Assembly: GCF_001426545.1 (NCBI RefSeq)
Contig: NZ_LMEZ01000005.1
Span: 643,333 to 707,332 of the forward strand
Direction: 5' to 3'
Source of the DNA: Mycobacterium sp. Root135
GTDB taxonomy: Bacteria > Actinomycetota > Actinomycetes > Mycobacteriales > Mycobacteriaceae
Length of the DNA: 64,000 bases
Both the position numbers and the translations under genes were made by a program. Below the pieces are notes generated by a model. The model worked only from the letters and a program-made list of their open reading frames with translations, searched no databases and was not told where the DNA came from. Shown here piece by piece: positions 1 to 7,882 of the stretch (positions are counted from its first letter, which is position 1; each line of letters opens with the position of its first letter).

Positions 1-1
1 C

Positions 2-952
2 CTGGTCGTCGTGGTCCTGCTGGTCGCCGCGACCCTGGTGCCGGGCTTCACCAGGCCGTTCAGCATCTCCACCGGTCTGGCCACCTTCGCCCCCGCGGCG
101 TTGATGGCGCTGCCGCTGGCGCTGCTGGTGATCGTTCGCGACATCGACATCTCCGTGGCGAGCATCGCCGGACTCTCCTCCGTCGCCGCGGGTCTGGCCA
201 TCGAAGCGGGACAGTCGGTTCCGGTGGTCATCGTGGCGGCCCTGGTCACGGGCCTGCTCTGCGGTGCGGTCAACGGCTTCTTCGTCGCAGTGATGGGACT
301 GCCCGCCCTGCTGGTGACGCTCGGGACCCTGGCCCTGTTCCGCGGGCTGTGTTATGTCCTCCTCGGGGGGACGCCCATCTCGCCGCTCCCGGAATTCTTC
401 ACCGTGCTCGGCAACGACAACATTCCCGGCTTCGTGGTCCCCTGGGCGATCGTGCCCTTCCTGGTGCTCGCCGTGGTCTTCGGAATCGTCCTGCACCGCA
501 GCACCGTCGGACGGCGCATCTACGCCATCGGCGGCAACCCGGAAACCGCCCGCTACAGCGGCATTCGCGTCGCGCGCATCCGGTTCATCCTCTTCGTCGT
601 CTCCGGTGTGGTGTCCGGCCTGGCCGGGATGATCTACATGGGCATCACCAGCCAGGTCGCGCCGGACGGCGCTCAGGGCCTCGAGCTCGACGTGATCACG
701 GTCGTGTTCCTGGCCGGGGTCAGCGTGCTCGGCGGCAAGGGACGGATCACCGGCGTCGTACTCGCCAGCATCCTGATTCTGGCGCTCCGCAAATCACTGC
801 AGCTGATGAACGTCAGCGGCTACACCCAGGGCATCGCGGTCGGCGGCGTGCTGATCGCGTCGTTGCTGGTCACCAACCTCTCGCAACGCTTCTTCGGCGC
901 CGTCCGCGAGCGTCGCCGCCCCGCCTCTCAGCTGGGGGCCGACACCACGTGA
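2..952 (+). CDS. Sugar ABC transporter permease (RbsC/RhaP-RhaQ type), 5' partial
   Basis: Integral-membrane permease of a ribose/rhamnose-type ABC importer, moving a monosaccharide across the cytoplasmic membrane. The frame is open to the left edge, so the true start lies outside the window. About eight to ten hydrophobic segments are visible, and the family motif region near GRRIYAIGGNPETARYSGI (residues about 165-185) is the typical BPD_transp_2 cytoplasmic loop. It lies 80 nt upstream of a matching periplasmic-binding lipoprotein and a LacI regulator, which supports a sugar-uptake operon whose ATPase and second permease lie to the left. The substrate is inferred from the binding protein and is not proven. 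Confidence 0.9.
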   Translation: MVVVVLLVAATLVPGFTRPFSISTGLATFAPAALMALPLALLVIVRDIDISVASIAGLSSVAAGLAIEAGQSVPVVIVAALVTGLLCGAVNGFFVAVMGLPALLVTLGTLALFRGLCYVLLGGTPISPLPEFFTVLGNDNIPGFVVPWAIVPFLVLAVVFGIVLHRSTVGRRIYAIGGNPETARYSGIRVARIRFILFVVSGVVSGLAGMIYMGITSQVAPDGAQGLELDVITVVFLAGVSVLGGKGRITGVVLASILILALRKSLQLMNVSGYTQGIAVGGVLIASLLVTNLSQRFFGAVRERRRPASQLGADTT

Positions 953-1032
953 CCCCGCGTCATCCCCGCACACCTCGACAGCCGGTTGCCACGACCCGTG
1001 GCCGCCGTACTCACCCCTTGAAAGGACTCCCC

Positions 1033-2082
1033 ATGAATCGATCGGCCCTCACCCTGGCGGTTGGAGCGACGGCAATGCTGACGCTCTCGCTGACCTCCTG
1101 TGCTTCCGACGGCGGCGGATCCGGCGAGAGCGGCGCGAACAACGCCGCAGGCAAGTGCGTCGAGGGCCCGATCAAGATCGGCCTCATTCCCAAGCTGGGC
1201 ACCGACCCCTACATGGTGACGGTGCAGAAGGCCGTCGAGGCCGCCGCCGCCAAGGACGGGTCGACGGTCATCTACACCTCGCCAAGCGACGCGACCGGCG
1301 CGGCGCAGATCCCCTTCGTCAACCAGTTGATCTCCCAGGGCGTCGACGTCATCGCGATCTCCGGCAGCGACCTGAACAGTGCGTCGGCCGCCTTGGCCAA
1401 GGCGAAGCAGGCGGGCATCAAGGTCATCTCCTGGGACTCCGACGTCGCGCCAGACTCCCGCGCGTTCTTCCTGAACCAGGCCGACACCAGCAAGATCGGT
1501 GACCAGATGCTGGCGTCGCTGTCCGACATGATCGGCGGCGAGGGCGAGTTCGCGATCCTGTCCTCCACCCAGACGGCGGTCAACCAGAACGCGTGGATCG
1601 CCAGCATCAAGGACAAGCTGGCCAACGACGCCAAGTACTCCAAGATGAAGCTCGTCACGGTGGCGTACGGCGAGGAGAAGGCCGACGTCAACGCGCAGAA
1701 GGCCAAGGAACTCGTCCAGGCGTACCCGAACCTCAAGGGCATCATCGTCCCCGCGGGCATCGGCCTGCCCGCCGCTGCCGAGGCGCTGTCGCAGAGCGGT
1801 GACCTGGGTCGCGTGAAGATCTCCGGCCTCGGACCGGTGACGCTGGTCAAGCAGTACATCGACACCGGCAACGTGCAGGACGTGTGGTGGAACGTGCAGA
1901 ACCTCGGCACGCTGACCTTCGCCACCGCGGAGCAGTACGCCCGGTGCAAGATCGAGCCGAAGGAAGGCACGTCCTACGAGGTCGACGGCCTCGGCAAGTT
2001 CACCGTCGGCGAGAACGGCACGGTGCTGCTGGGCGAGCCGACCATCGTCACCCCCGAGAACGTGAAGGACTTCCCGTTCTGA
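1033..2082 (+). CDS. Sugar ABC transporter substrate-binding lipoprotein (RhaS-like)
   Basis: Extracytoplasmic solute-binding protein of 349 aa feeding the permease upstream. I chose the ATG at 1033 because AAAGGA lies 7 nt before it and because it gives a clean lipoprotein signal ending LTSC-AS (lipobox Cys about residue 26). The rest is a type-1 periplasmic-binding fold (Peripla_BP_4): GLIPKLGTDPYMVTVQKAVE at the start of lobe 1, then a DVIAISGSD strand and a KVISWDSDV hinge segment. Such lengths and motifs are usual for rhamnose or autoinducer-2-like binding proteins. It is most likely the last gene of the transport operon, because a strong hairpin follows 26 nt downstream. Confidence 0.9.
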   Translation: MNRSALTLAVGATAMLTLSLTSCASDGGGSGESGANNAAGKCVEGPIKIGLIPKLGTDPYMVTVQKAVEAAAAKDGSTVIYTSPSDATGAAQIPFVNQLISQGVDVIAISGSDLNSASAALAKAKQAGIKVISWDSDVAPDSRAFFLNQADTSKIGDQMLASLSDMIGGEGEFAILSSTQTAVNQNAWIASIKDKLANDAKYSKMKLVTVAYGEEKADVNAQKAKELVQAYPNLKGIIVPAGIGLPAAAEALSQSGDLGRVKISGLGPVTLVKQYIDTGNVQDVWWNVQNLGTLTFATAEQYARCKIEPKEGTSYEVDGLGKFTVGENGTVLLGEPTIVTPENVKDFPF

Positions 2083-2107
2083 TCGGTCCGAGCAGCGGCT
2101 AACGAGT

Positions 2108-2143
2108 CGAGTCGGGGGATGCCGTGCGGTGTCCCCCGACTCG
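2108..2143. terminator. 12-bp GC-rich hairpin after the sugar-importer operon
   Basis: Positions 2108-2119 and 2132-2143 are perfect inverted repeats (12 bp) with a 12-nt loop, starting 26 nt after the binding-protein stop. There is no U-tract, which is common for actinobacterial terminators. The hairpin overlaps the first GTG start available to the downstream lacI-family gene, so either that gene starts further down or its translation start is masked in read-through transcripts. Confidence 0.65.
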
Positions 2144-3172
2144 GGGCTGAGGGGAGAAGTTCGCCTGTCCACCATCAAGGACGTCGCACGGCTCGCCGGG
2201 GTGTCGGTCGCGACCGTGTCACACGTCCTGAACGGCACCCGATTCGTCAGCGTCCCCACCCGCGAGCGCGTGGAGGACGCGGTTGCCACCCTGGGCTACG
2301 TCAGCAATTCGGCGGCGGCGTCGCTGCGCTCGGGGCGCACCCAGACCTTCGGACTCGTCATGTCGGCGGTGATGAACCCGTATTTCAACGAAGTCGTCAC
2401 CTCCATCGAAAGGGCAACGGTCGCAAGCGGATACAGCTTGCTGCTGGCTGACCACCGCGACGAGGCGGAGCTGGAATACCGGGCGGTGCTCAACCTGGGG
2501 ACCCACAAGGTCGACGGCTTGTTGTTGCAGCCGTCGGCGGATCCGAGCCGGGCCGTGGAGTTCCTCCAGGAACGATCCGTGCCCACCGTCTTCGTCGACC
2601 GCTTCGACACCAGTGGTGGGGCCGACGGGTACGACTTCGCGGGAACCGAAAACCACGACGCCACAGTCGAAGTCGTCAGGCACCTGATCGAGCATGGCCA
2701 TCGCCGGGTCGGGATGGTGTCCGGCCAAGCGGGGAGTTCGACGACCGAGGAACGCATCGCCGGGTACCGGGCCGCGCTCGACGCCGCGGGCCTGCCCCAT
2801 GACCGCGCGTTGATCGAGCCGGGCCATTCCGACGAGAAGCTGGCCGAGCGGGCCACCCACCGCTTGCTGGATCTCGACGATCCGCCGACGGCTCTGTTCT
2901 CCGGCAACAACCGGATGACGATCGGGATCATGCAGGCGCTGCGCACCCGCGGAATCGTCCCGCCGGAGGGAATCGCCCTGGGCGTCTTCGACGACTTTCC
3001 CTGGGCCGACCTGTTTCTCCCGCGCTTGACCTGCGCCGCGCAACGCGCCGAGGAGATCGGCGTCGCCAGCGTCGACTTGCTGCTGCGCCGGATCGCCGAG
3101 CCCGACCGTCCCGCCGAGACGGTGCGGTTTCCCACCGACTTCCGGCGCCGCAACTCCTGCGGCTGCCACTGA
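2129..3172 (+). CDS. LacI family transcriptional regulator
   Basis: DNA-binding repressor, probably of the adjacent sugar-uptake operon. The N-terminal helix-turn-helix TIKDVARLAGVSVATVSHVL and the following hinge are textbook LacI; residues about 70-345 are the periplasmic-binding-like effector domain. The GTG at 2129 sits inside the terminator-like hairpin. A CTG at 2165, 6 nt after AGGGGAGAA (2150-2158), would start the protein directly before the HTH (LSTIKDVA...) and is a credible alternative; no ATG, GTG or TTG lies between. The C-terminus RRRNSCGCH is cysteine-rich. It converges with the next gene with zero bases between the two stop codons. Confidence 0.9.
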   Translation: MSPDSGLRGEVRLSTIKDVARLAGVSVATVSHVLNGTRFVSVPTRERVEDAVATLGYVSNSAAASLRSGRTQTFGLVMSAVMNPYFNEVVTSIERATVASGYSLLLADHRDEAELEYRAVLNLGTHKVDGLLLQPSADPSRAVEFLQERSVPTVFVDRFDTSGGADGYDFAGTENHDATVEVVRHLIEHGHRRVGMVSGQAGSSTTEERIAGYRAALDAAGLPHDRALIEPGHSDEKLAERATHRLLDLDDPPTALFSGNNRMTIGIMQALRTRGIVPPEGIALGVFDDFPWADLFLPRLTCAAQRAEEIGVASVDLLLRRIAEPDRPAETVRFPTDFRRRNSCGCH

Positions 3173-4255
3173 TCAGCTGAAGGCGAGCCAGCTCGGCAGG
3201 GCACGCTCGCGGGAGTCGCACAGCACGGCCATCGTGTCGCACGAGCCCTTGGGAACCCCTGCGCCCGCCCACATGCCGCCGCTGTCCCGGCGCAACACGA
3301 CCGCCGACGAGCCGCCGCCGTCGAGCAGGATGGCGGTGTCGCTGCCCAGTCCGCGGAACAGATCCTGGATCTGGTCGGGCGTGTAGCTGCCACCCTGGAA
3401 GACGTACATCTCGTCGCGATCCCTGGCGTAGGCGATGGCCGTGCGGGCGGCGCTGGGACCGGGGTCGTTCAGCTGGCCGGTGGCCCCAGGTGCCAACAGC
3501 CCCAGCCCGCTGACGGCGACGAAGCGGGTGCCCTTGTCCACCAGATCCTTGACGACCGGGGTGGCCGCGTCGTAGTCGTCGGCCGCGCGGGGTGGCACGA
3601 CGAACGGGGCGCCGCCGACGGGCAGGATCATCGTCGTCAACGCGGTCCACACCTCGTCGCCGCCGGAGAGCGCCTGCTTGCCCGCGTAGGCCAGGGTCCC
3701 GGTGACCGCGGCGTTGGCAGGCCCGCCGCCGCGGGTGTTGTCGAAGTACGCCCCAAGCGGCGAGCTGCAGCCGGTCGACTTCCAGGAGCCACCCCGTTGG
3801 CCGCGCACGTCGAAGAAGTTGGCGTTGATCGCGATCGTCGGTTTGCCGAGCGCCTGCCACGCCTGGATGGGGGTGAAGGTCTCCGAGGCTTGCAGCAGGC
3901 CCTCGCTGGTGCGGGCGCCAGGCGTCGATTCGCAGCGGGCCTGATAGCCGCGATGGGAATCGACGAGTAGCCGGGGCGTCAGCCGCTGGGATGCCGACTT
4001 GATGATCATCAGCCGGCCGCCGCTGCCCACCTCATACCGGCTGCCCGCGGCGTTGAGCATCGGAGCGGGGTTGTTGCCACCGAAGTTGTAGACCAGGTAG
4101 GAGCCCCGCGTGTTCGCGATGGCGCTCGCGAGCAGTTCGCGCCCGTCAGCGGCCCGCGCGGTGGGGGCGGTACCCATGGTCGCCAGGACCGCAGCTAGCG
4201 CCGCGGTCGTCGCCGAGGCGACGAGACGACGGAGGTTGACTGCGGTACCAGGCAC
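3173..4255 (-). CDS. Secreted phosphodiester glycosidase family protein (NAGPA-like)
   Basis: Exported protein of about 360 aa. I chose the GTG at 4255 because it puts a Sec signal (basic RRLVASATTAALAAVLA, cleavage near TARA-AD) at the N-terminus and follows GGGGGCT; a TTG at 4309 gives an implausible 18-residue extension. Residues about 180-355 carry the phosphodiester-glycosidase signature: INANFFD, a GGSW..GC segment and ILLDGGGSSAVVLRRD near the C-terminus. Family members remove GlcNAc from phosphodiesters or act on sugar-phosphodiester cell-wall material; the exact substrate here is unknown. It is monocistronic in appearance and convergent with the LacI gene. Confidence 0.82.
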   Translation of the reverse strand: MPGTAVNLRRLVASATTAALAAVLATMGTAPTARAADGRELLASAIANTRGSYLVYNFGGNNPAPMLNAAGSRYEVGSGGRLMIIKSASQRLTPRLLVDSHRGYQARCESTPGARTSEGLLQASETFTPIQAWQALGKPTIAINANFFDVRGQRGGSWKSTGCSSPLGAYFDNTRGGGPANAAVTGTLAYAGKQALSGGDEVWTALTTMILPVGGAPFVVPPRAADDYDAATPVVKDLVDKGTRFVAVSGLGLLAPGATGQLNDPGPSAARTAIAYARDRDEMYVFQGGSYTPDQIQDLFRGLGSDTAILLDGGGSSAVVLRRDSGGMWAGAGVPKGSCDTMAVLCDSRERALPSWLAFS

Positions 4256-4417
4256 GGAGAGCCCCCATCGGATGATTGCCACGACCTGCTCGAGGGCACG
4301 TACTAGCAATCACAGCCGACCCACAGTCGGCTTTGGTCACGTCACCGACACGATTCGGCAACGACCGTTTGCCGGCACGCCTCTGGTGGGTTTGCCGGCG
4401 ACCTTCAGGGCAACGTC

Positions 4418-5719
4418 TCAGCGACCGGGGGGCGCGACCCGGTAGATGGCGTCGGCCGCGTCGTCGGTGACGTAGACGGCGCCGTCGGGTCCGACCACTG
4501 CGGCGACGGGCCGGCCCCACCGCGTCCCGTCCGCGGCCTGGAACCCGCCGACGAGCGTCTGTTGGTTGCCGAGGGTGCCGTTCTGCCAGGGGAAGAAGGA
4601 CACCTCGGGTGCCCGCGGTGGTTGCCGGTTCCACGAACCGTGTACGCCGACCAACGCCCCCTTGTCGTACGGCGCCGGCAGGACGCCGTCGACGAAGGCC
4701 ATTCCGAGCGGCGCCGAGTGTGCGCCCATGCTCTGCTCGATGGGCGGCAGCGTCGCGCAGTCGAGCTTCGACCCGTCGGCGTTGGTCTGCACGTCGCGGA
4801 TGAGCGGCAGGTTGGCCGGACCGCCGTTGGGATTGCAATATGGCCAACCCAATTCACGGCCCGGGGTCAGCTTGGCGAGGGATTCCGGGGGATGGTCGTT
4901 GACGTAGTCGGGCACCACCTGGCCGTAGGACGGACCTTGGTCGGGCACCTCCACGTTGTCGCGGTTGTTGACCGCGGTCCACACGGCGCCGTCGGGTGCG
5001 ACGGCCAGTCCGGTGCCGTTGCGGACGCCGGTCGCGAACGGCGCGTAGGGCCCACCGCCAGGCGGAACCCGCATCACGGTGGCCCGCTGGGGGTTGGCGG
5101 CGCGGTCCTCGGCGGAGATGTTTCCGGTCGATCCGATCGAAAAGTACACGGCACCATCGGGTCCCACGGCGACGCTCTTCAGCGCGTGAGAGTAGGCGCC
5201 GCGGAGGTCGGGGCTCTTCGCGTCGGGAAGATCAGCCGCGACGGTGCGTTCGGGCGTGGCCTTGCCGTCGGCGTAGGCGAAGGCGTCGACCTGATCGCTT
5301 TCGGCGATGAAGAGCGTGGAGCCCTGGAAGGCCAGGCCGTGGGGCTGATTCATGCCGTTGACGAGGAGTTGCATCTGCGGGCCCAACCCCGAGGGTTCGA
5401 TCCGGATCACCTGCCCGGCGCTGGGCAGCGAGACCAGCAGGGCGCCGTCCGGCGCCCAGACCGCCAACCGCGGCTTGGGCACCCTAGCCCAGACCGACAT
5501 CGTCCAGCCCTTGGGCACCAAGGCCTTTCGCGGTTCGTCGAATGGCTCGGCGGCGAGATCGCCGGAGACCTGAACCGTCACCTCGTCGAGACCGGCTGCG
5601 CTGGGCGCCTGGCTCCCGGTGGTGGTGGTCTCCGACGCCGGCGGGGCGCTCGTGGAGCACCCCGCCAGCAGTAGGACGCCGACTAGAGCAAAAGCCTTAT
5701 GCCGCAGACAAACTCGCAT
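4418..5719 (-). CDS. PQQ-dependent sugar (L-sorbosone) dehydrogenase-like lipoprotein
   Basis: Protein of 433 aa with a lipoprotein signal (LLLAGC-ST, Cys about residue 21) followed by a Thr/Ser-rich linker and a six-bladed beta-propeller of the glucose/sorbosone dehydrogenase family. Recurrent blade motifs such as APDGAL, VGPDGAVYFSIGSTGN, VAPDGAVWTAVNNRDN and VVGPDGAVYVTDDAADAIYRV are visible. Related proteins oxidise sugars or aldoses with PQQ outside the membrane; some mycobacterial members may be only binding propellers. The start overlaps the end of the upstream pirin gene by 23 nt, suggesting translational coupling. Confidence 0.8.
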   Translation of the reverse strand: MRVCLRHKAFALVGVLLLAGCSTSAPPASETTTTGSQAPSAAGLDEVTVQVSGDLAAEPFDEPRKALVPKGWTMSVWARVPKPRLAVWAPDGALLVSLPSAGQVIRIEPSGLGPQMQLLVNGMNQPHGLAFQGSTLFIAESDQVDAFAYADGKATPERTVAADLPDAKSPDLRGAYSHALKSVAVGPDGAVYFSIGSTGNISAEDRAANPQRATVMRVPPGGGPYAPFATGVRNGTGLAVAPDGAVWTAVNNRDNVEVPDQGPSYGQVVPDYVNDHPPESLAKLTPGRELGWPYCNPNGGPANLPLIRDVQTNADGSKLDCATLPPIEQSMGAHSAPLGMAFVDGVLPAPYDKGALVGVHGSWNRQPPRAPEVSFFPWQNGTLGNQQTLVGGFQAADGTRWGRPVAAVVGPDGAVYVTDDAADAIYRVAPPGR

Positions 5720-6461
5720 GCATCTCCCAGACCAGGATCTCCGACGGTTCGGTCGCGGTGATCCGCTGGCCGCCCGATGCCGTGAAGCGCACGGCGTCGC
5801 CTTCGTGCAGTGGGCCCGCGCCCTCGAGTACGACCTCGCCCCGGGGGACGAACAAATGCAGGTACGGGGCCTGCGGCAACTCGACGGTGTCGCCGGGCTC
5901 CAGCCGCGCGCCGCGAAGGGCTGCGTACTTGTTGCTTATGGTGATCGCGGCGTCGTCGGCGTACTCGGGCATGCCGGAGGCGATGGTCACCAACTTGCCG
6001 CGCAGCGCCTCGTCGTCGATCTCGAGCTGCTGGTAGCCGGGCGTGATGCCGGATTCGTCGGGCACCACCCACATCTGGACGAAGTGGACGGGGTCGGCGT
6101 GCGTGGCGTCGCCGGTGAGCGTCCACGAGTCGTTCTTCTCGGAGTGCAGGATGCCTCGACCGGCCGACATCCGTTGCGCCAGACCGGGATAGATCACACC
6201 CGAGTGGCCGGTGGAGTCCTGGTGCACCAGCGATCCGCGCAGCACCCAGGTGACGATCTCCATGTCTCGGTGCGGGTGGGTGTCAAAACCCCTGCCGGGC
6301 TTGACGACGTCGTCGTTGTTGACCAGCAGCAGGCCGTGGTGGGTGTTGTTCGGGTCGTAGTTCCCGCCGAACGAGAAGGAATGCTTGGAGTCCAGCCAGG
6401 AGATCTTGGTGGCGGAGCGATCCTGTGCGCGTCGGACGTCGACGATGTCGGTCGTGGTCAT
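5697..6461 (-). CDS. Pirin family protein
   Basis: Cupin-fold, metal-binding protein of 254 aa. The ATG at 6461 has GAGGAGCTC just upstream; longer in-frame starts lack a ribosome site. The pirin N-domain signature GRGFDTHPHRDMEIVTWVLRG with its metal-binding His pair, and a later HSEKND, are visible; the C-domain cupin ends in EILVWEMHASLSAA. Pirins are quercetinase-like dioxygenases or redox-responsive regulators; which applies here cannot be told. It is divergent from a MarR gene 79 nt away, which probably regulates it, and it overlaps the next gene by 23 nt. Confidence 0.9.
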   Translation of the reverse strand: MTTTDIVDVRRAQDRSATKISWLDSKHSFSFGGNYDPNNTHHGLLLVNNDDVVKPGRGFDTHPHRDMEIVTWVLRGSLVHQDSTGHSGVIYPGLAQRMSAGRGILHSEKNDSWTLTGDATHADPVHFVQMWVVPDESGITPGYQQLEIDDEALRGKLVTIASGMPEYADDAAITISNKYAALRGARLEPGDTVELPQAPYLHLFVPRGEVVLEGAGPLHEGDAVRFTASGGQRITATEPSEILVWEMHASLSAA

Positions 6462-6540
6462 GAAGAGCTCCTCGGGCGTCGTCGCCAGCCTAGGTGGCCG
6501 GCACTGGACAGGACAACTTAGATGATGTGTCATATATTCC

Positions 6541-6987
6541 ATGTGGCTTTCCGAGGAGCAGCAGCGGGCGTGGCGTAACTACCTGTCGATGAGCGCTCGA
6601 CTACAGGTGGAGATGAACCGACAGCTGCAGCGCGACTGCGGACTCTCACTCGCCGACTACGACGTGCTCGTCGCGCTCGACGAACTCGCGGTGTGCCGGG
6701 TCAACGAACTCGGGGAGCGCCTCGGCTGGGAGCAGAGCAGGCTGTCGCACCAGCTCAGACGCATGCGGACCAGGGGACTCGTCGACCGTCGCGGCGCCGA
6801 CGACGACCGACGAGGCGCCACCGTCGAGCTGACCGACGCCGGTCGGACCGCGCTGCAGACCGCCGCGCCTGCGCACGTCGAGTTCGTCCGCGACGTCGTC
6901 TTCGACGGCGTGAGCGCCGCCGAACTGCGGGCACTCGACAGCTGGACCTCGCAGGTCCTGTCACGGCTGGACGGAGGGTCTGCTTAA
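6541..6987 (+). CDS. MarR family transcriptional regulator
   Basis: Winged-helix repressor of 148 aa. Residues about 35-105 form the HTH and wing: CRVNELGERLGWEQSRLSHQLRRM then DDRRGATVELTDAG, typical MarR. It is divergently oriented to pirin. The 79-nt shared region holds the short dyad ATGA-TGTG-TCAT followed by an AT-rich TATATTCC just before the ATG, a plausible though weak operator. Adjacent MarR-pirin divergence usually signals oxidative or phenolic stress control; this is inference. The next gene starts 11 nt after its stop and is likely co-transcribed. Confidence 0.88.
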   Translation: MWLSEEQQRAWRNYLSMSARLQVEMNRQLQRDCGLSLADYDVLVALDELAVCRVNELGERLGWEQSRLSHQLRRMRTRGLVDRRGADDDRRGATVELTDAGRTALQTAAPAHVEFVRDVVFDGVSAAELRALDSWTSQVLSRLDGGSA

Positions 6988-6997
6988 TCTGTCCTGC

Positions 6998-7774
6998 GTG
7001 GACATCAACGGAGCAAGTGCAATCGTCACCGGTGGCGCGTCGGGCATCGGCGCGGCCTCGGCCCGCCAGCTGGCCGCCAAGGGTGCGCGCGTCGTCGTCG
7101 CCGACCTGAACGCCGAACGCGGACAGGAACTCGCGCACGAGATCGGCGGCGTTTTCGTCAGCGTCGACGTCACCGACACCGCGCAGATCGAAGACGCCGT
7201 CAACACCGCCGCGGACCTCGGCCCGCTGCGCGCCCTGGTCAACTCGGCAGGCATCGGCTGGGCCCAGCGCACCATCGGCAAGGACGGCGAGTTCTCCTCG
7301 GCGCACAACCTCGACGTGTACAAGAAGGTGCTCGCGATCAACTTGGTCGGCACCTTCGACTGCATCCGGCTGGCCGCCACGGCGATGAGCCGCAACGAGC
7401 CCACCGAGACCGGCGAGCGCGGCGCGATCGTGAACATGACCAGCGTCGCGGCGTTCGACGGTCAGATCGGCCAGGCCGCCTACTCGTCGTCCAAGGGTGG
7501 CGTCGTTGGCCTGACCCTTCCGGTGGCCCGCGACCTGTCGGCCGTCGGCATCCGCGTCAACACCGTCGCCCCCGGCCTGATCGACACCCCGATCTACGGC
7601 GAGGGCCCGGACTCGGAGGCGTTCAAGGCCAAGCTTGGCCAGTCGGTGCTGTTCCCGCACCGCCTCGGCAAGCCCGACGAGCTGGCGTCGATGGTGGTCG
7701 AGCTGATCACCAACTCGTACATGAACGCCGAGGTGGTTCGCGTCGACGGCGGCATCAGGATGCCCCCGAAGTAG
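6998..7774 (+). CDS. SDR family oxidoreductase (3-hydroxyacyl-CoA dehydrogenase type II-like)
   Basis: NAD(P)-dependent short-chain dehydrogenase of 258 aa. It has the Rossmann TGGASGIG motif (residues about 11-18), the NSAGIG segment, catalytic Ser/Tyr/Lys in MTSVAAFDGQIGQAAYSSSKGG, and the post-catalytic VAPGLIDTPI. The overall sequence resembles 17-beta-HSD10/HADH2-type enzymes acting on hydroxyacyl-CoA or steroids. The GTG start at 6998 lies 11 nt after the MarR gene. A long hairpin follows the stop. Confidence 0.88.
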   Translation: MDINGASAIVTGGASGIGAASARQLAAKGARVVVADLNAERGQELAHEIGGVFVSVDVTDTAQIEDAVNTAADLGPLRALVNSAGIGWAQRTIGKDGEFSSAHNLDVYKKVLAINLVGTFDCIRLAATAMSRNEPTETGERGAIVNMTSVAAFDGQIGQAAYSSSKGGVVGLTLPVARDLSAVGIRVNTVAPGLIDTPIYGEGPDSEAFKAKLGQSVLFPHRLGKPDELASMVVELITNSYMNAEVVRVDGGIRMPPK

Positions 7775-7785
7775 CCGCTCCCTAT

Positions 7786-7850
7786 CCGCCGAATGTGGAC
7801 TTCCTCCACGCGTTCTCGACGATGGCGTGAAGGAAGTCCACGTTCGGCGG
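7786..7850. repeat. 65-bp near-perfect intergenic palindrome (possible terminator)
   Basis: Arms 7786-7805 and 7831-7850 are 20 bp long with a single G-T wobble, and an inner 5-bp stem (7807-7811 with 7825-7829) continues the helix. It begins 12 nt after the SDR stop and ends 33 nt before the next same-strand gene. It could terminate transcription, but the length and the company of two similar elements in this window suggest a dispersed palindromic element. Confidence 0.75.
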
Positions 7851-7882
7851 GTGGTCCCAGGATTCGGGGCTAGCGTTGTCTG

